Assembly (NCBI GenBank): GCA_003242205.1
Contig: QGUR01000202.1
Location: 1 to 8,358 of the forward strand
Reading direction: 5' to 3'
Source: Chloroflexota bacterium
Lineage (GTDB): Bacteria; Chloroflexota; Anaerolineae; Aggregatilineales; Phototrophicaceae
DNA: 8,358 bases
Of this stretch, positions 6,690 through 8,358 are shown piece by piece. Position 1 is the stretch's first letter, and each line of letters begins with the position of its first letter. A program made the translations under genes and the position numbers. The notes beneath the pieces are model-generated. The model was not told the DNA's origin and made no database searches. It saw only the letters and a program-made list of their open reading frames with translations.

Positions 6690-6726
6690 CATTGGCCTGC
6701 GCCGCCATATCGAGCGCGGGCCAATG
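6690..6726 (+). repeat. Second strong inverted repeat/hairpin in the 269-base intergenic region
   Basis: CATTGGCCTGCGC (6690-6702) pairs with GCGCGGGCCAATG (6714-6726) over 13 positions with one U-G wobble, leaving an 11-base loop (6703-6713). It lies 26 bases after the first hairpin and has no T-run. It may be a second part of a terminator, part of a small structured RNA, or a repeat element. No coding gene is convincing on either strand of 6604-6872. Confidence 0.55.
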
Positions 6727-6789
6727 AAATCGAGCAGAACCTCCTCGCTTGGACAGATCGCCTGATCATTGCCGGATGCGCGACGGAAT

Positions 6790-6807
6790 AGCGCGGTATA
6801 ACGCGCT
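6790..6807. promoter_or_regulatory. GC dyad overlapping the -35 region of the YkgJ-type gene
   Basis: AGCGCG (6790-6795) and CGCGCT (6802-6807) form a perfect 6-bp inverted repeat around GTATAA. It ends 13 bases ahead of the -10 box at 6821, over the -35 zone where no consensus box is seen. It could be an activator or repressor site; chance remains possible for so short a repeat in GC-rich DNA. Confidence 0.3.
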
Positions 6808-6817
6808 GCCGTCAGTT

Positions 6818-6826
6818 TGCTATAAT
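6818..6826 (+). promoter_or_regulatory. Extended -10 promoter for the CxxCxxCC protein gene
   Basis: TGCTATAAT contains a consensus TATAAT (6821-6826) preceded by the TGn extension. No good -35 sits 16-18 bases upstream, which is usual for extended -10 promoters. Transcription would start near 6833, about 40 bases before the ATG. This indicates that the gene is transcribed separately from the sugar operon. Confidence 0.65.
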
Positions 6827-6872
6827 GCTTCCAACCCTGCCGGCGCAAGCGCCTGTTTATTCGTGATAACTG

Positions 6873-7406
6873 ATGATGGCCGCGACTCCTGACCTGATTA
6901 CAGACCTGGAGACGATCAAACGTCTTGCCACGGCGCGGCGTGACGAGTTTGAAGTCATGCGCTACATGCTGGAACTCAACGATGATCTCAGCGATGCCGA
7001 GATTGACCGGATGGTGGAGGACGTGGCTCAACCGGTTATCGCGGCGATTGATTGCACGACCTGTGCCAACTGTTGTCGCTCGCTCGATGTCTATCTGACG
7101 CCTGAGGACGCTGAACGATTGGCAAGCGGGATTCATGTTCCGGTTGAGGCCCTGCTGGACGCCGTCATCGACCGCGAGGCTGCCGAAGCCGAAGGGGAGT
7201 GGGGCCGTTTCCGCGCGAAACCATGCGCTTTCCTGCGCGGCAAGTTGTGCTCGGTCTATGCCTACCGGCCCGAATCCTGCCGCACCTATCCAGTCTTTAC
7301 GCCCGACTTTCGCTGGACGCTGGAAGACACTATCGAAGGCGCGGCCATCTGTCCGATCATCTACAACGTGCTTGACCGTCTTGTGCCGCTCGTCGACCGG
7401 CTTTGA
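6873..7406 (+). CDS. YkgJ-type CxxCxxCC cysteine-cluster protein (Zn/Fe-chelating family)
   Basis: A 177-residue soluble protein with no signal peptide or membrane segment. The defining motif CTTCANCC gives Cys61, 64, 67 and 68. More cysteines follow at 118 (KPCAFL), 126 (GKLCSVYAYRPESCRTYP), 136 and 160, making eight in all, spaced as in the YkgJ family annotated as putative zinc- or iron-chelating domains. Members are poorly characterised and no reaction can be assigned. Residues 1-60 are charged and mostly helical in character, with no motif I recognise. Adjacent ATGs at 6873 and 6876 could both start it; the ribosome site is weak (GTGAT, 6863-6867). It has its own extended -10 promoter and hairpins separate it from the sugar operon, so a functional link to that operon is not expected. 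Confidence 0.85.
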   Translation: MMAATPDLITDLETIKRLATARRDEFEVMRYMLELNDDLSDAEIDRMVEDVAQPVIAAIDCTTCANCCRSLDVYLTPEDAERLASGIHVPVEALLDAVIDREAAEAEGEWGRFRAKPCAFLRGKLCSVYAYRPESCRTYPVFTPDFRWTLEDTIEGAAICPIIYNVLDRLVPLVDRL

Positions 7407-7486
7407 TAAGCTGTTCGCGCTTTCTCGCCGGTTCGATCGACTCGTCTCTCTCGTTTTCGGCCATAGCGCAGCACAGGCGTAGCCTC

Positions 7487-7503
7487 GTGTTCTAAACACT
7501 TTT
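7487..7503 (+). terminator. Weak terminator-like hairpin after the YkgJ-type gene
   Basis: GTGTT (7487-7491) pairs with AACAC (7495-7499) around CTA and is followed by TTTT (7500-7503). The five-pair, AU-containing stem is weak for an intrinsic terminator. Its position, 81 bases after the stop and directly before a T-run, is suggestive. The preceding AGGC-GTA-GCCT adds another tiny stem. Confidence 0.3.
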
Positions 7504-7594
7504 CCATCTTGGCGCGCGTTAAGATAGAGCACAGTTCAGTTATTTATTCTTGGCTTGTTTTGTGCCGTCTGCGGCTTTCTGGCTGTAGTATATG

Positions 7595-7606
7595 TATGGA
7601 TCCATA
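7595..7606. promoter_or_regulatory. Perfect 12-bp palindrome TATGGATCCATA before the GAF-protein gene
   Basis: TATGGATCCATA is exactly self-complementary and ends 14 bases ahead of ATG 7621, within an AT-richer stretch. It could be an operator for a dimeric regulator. If the GAF-protein gene starts upstream of 7595 it would instead lie in coding sequence. The remaining 7407-7620 spacer has no other gene I can support. Confidence 0.35.
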
Positions 7607-7620
7607 AAGAAAAACAGTGG

Positions 7621-8358
7621 ATGCGTGATCAACTAACACCGGCTTCACGAATTATTGTCGCCGACTGGCGAAGTGAGAAGCGTACCTGGCTTGCCGGTCT
7701 GTTGCAGGCGCAGGGCTATTCTGTTGTCGAAGTCGGGTTGGCCAGCGATCTTTTCACAACGCATGAAGTCGAACCTGCGGCGTTGATCATTCTGGGGCCG
7801 TTGCCAACCTGGCAGGAGAGCCGGGACACGTTGATTACGCTGACAGACACCTCGCGCGCTCCACAGGTGATGCTTGCGCTGGACGCGCCGCCTGGTGAGC
7901 AATGGGAGCTGGATACCGGACAGCTTCGGGTTGCCGATTACTTTCTGATCACGGACCCGGAGCCGATCATAATTAACCGGATTGCGCGGGTTGTGGTCGA
8001 AACGGTTGTTGCGGCATCCGTGCCGCCGGTGTCAACTGACGTTGCGCTGCTGGAGCTGAATGCCGGGGGCAGTGCGGCAGACGAGGAGAACCAGCAGCGG
8101 GCGCTGGCCGAGGCGCTGCGCGATATCGCCGCCGCGCTGACGACCACGCTGGACCCCGATGCCGTGCTGGGATTGATTCTGGAGCATGTCGGTCGCGTAG
8201 TGCCGCACGATGCGGCCAATATCATGCAGATCGACGGCGACGAAGTATGCATTACCCACACGCGGGGCTATCCTGAGCATATTGCTCGCGCGATGTTACA
8301 GGTGCGCCTGTCTATTCATATGCCACTGCTGCACCGCATGATCGTCACGGGCCGGGCG
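7621..8358 (+). CDS. Signalling protein with pseudo-receiver and GAF domains, 3' truncated by window edge
   Basis: An open frame of 246 codons runs off the window without a stop. Residues about 10-125 resemble a response-regulator receiver fold (RIIVADWRSEK; hydrophobic strand AALIILGPLP; VMLALDAP; ADYFLI). However, the phosphoacceptor Asp is replaced (the strand ends in GP), the second acidic-pocket residue is Trp16, and the switch Lys is not seen, so it is a pseudo-receiver at best. Residues about 155-246 begin a GAF domain: helix QQRALAEALRDIAAALTTTL (159-178), then VLGLILEHVGRVVPHDAANI, a WHTRGYPEH-like segment and MPLLHRMIVTGR. In Chloroflexota this GAF pattern usually precedes more GAF/PAS modules and a histidine kinase or diguanylate cyclase, but the output domain lies outside the window. 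ATG 7621 lacks a good ribosome site; the frame stays open upstream to 7528. Confidence 0.75.
   Translation, partial: MRDQLTPASRIIVADWRSEKRTWLAGLLQAQGYSVVEVGLASDLFTTHEVEPAALIILGPLPTWQESRDTLITLTDTSRAPQVMLALDAPPGEQWELDTGQLRVADYFLITDPEPIIINRIARVVVETVVAASVPPVSTDVALLELNAGGSAADEENQQRALAEALRDIAAALTTTLDPDAVLGLILEHVGRVVPHDAANIMQIDGDEVCITHTRGYPEHIARAMLQVRLSIHMPLLHRMIVTGRA

Noticed and set aside
6648..7532. A 294-codon open frame on the minus strand across the YkgJ-type gene and flanking spacers
   Set aside because: Most of it is antisense to the well-supported CxxCxxCC gene, and the C-terminal part crosses the two plus-strand hairpins. Its end (NCEGCS) has cysteines but no recognisable domain.

Overview
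This window looks like a chromosomal segment of a GC-rich, non-model bacterium. The best guess is Chloroflexota, Anaerolineae-like. That guess rests on the overall gene style: a MalF/MalG-type importer without its own ATPase next to a NagK-type sugar kinase, and the GAF-protein signature (ALRDIAAAL...TLDPDAVL...VVPHDAANIM) common in that phylum. It is an inference, since no rRNA or marker gene is present.

Bases 1-6603 form one plus-strand amino-sugar uptake and catabolism locus. It opens with a promoter and an operator-like inverted repeat in front of a HutC-subfamily GntR regulator. Then come a secreted sugar-binding protein, a strong intercistronic hairpin, two ABC permeases, N-acetylmannosamine-6-phosphate 2-epimerase (NanE), a BadF/NagK-type amino-sugar kinase overlapping nanE by four bases, and a UPF0309-family SIS-domain phosphosugar enzyme. 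The likely flow is import of an N-acetylated amino sugar (ManNAc, GlcNAc or a related compound), phosphorylation at C6, interconversion of ManNAc-6-P and GlcNAc-6-P, and action of the SIS enzyme on the sugar phosphate. The regulator probably senses a phosphorylated amino sugar. The transporter ATPase, sialic acid lyase (NanA), deacetylase (NagA) and deaminase (NagB) are all absent from the window. This makes the role of the UPF0309 enzyme the most interesting open question.

Bases 6604-6872 are non-coding and highly structured. Two long hairpins follow the operon end, then a small GC dyad and a consensus extended -10 promoter for the next gene. Bases 6873-7406 encode a cysteine-rich YkgJ-type (CxxCxxCC) metal-binding protein unrelated to the sugar operon. 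Bases 7407-7620 are an AT-richer spacer with a weak terminator-like hairpin and a perfect 12-bp palindrome. From 7621 to the window edge an open, truncated gene encodes a signalling protein with a phosphoacceptor-less receiver-like domain followed by a GAF domain. There are no tRNAs, rRNAs, CRISPR arrays, transposases or obvious mobile elements.
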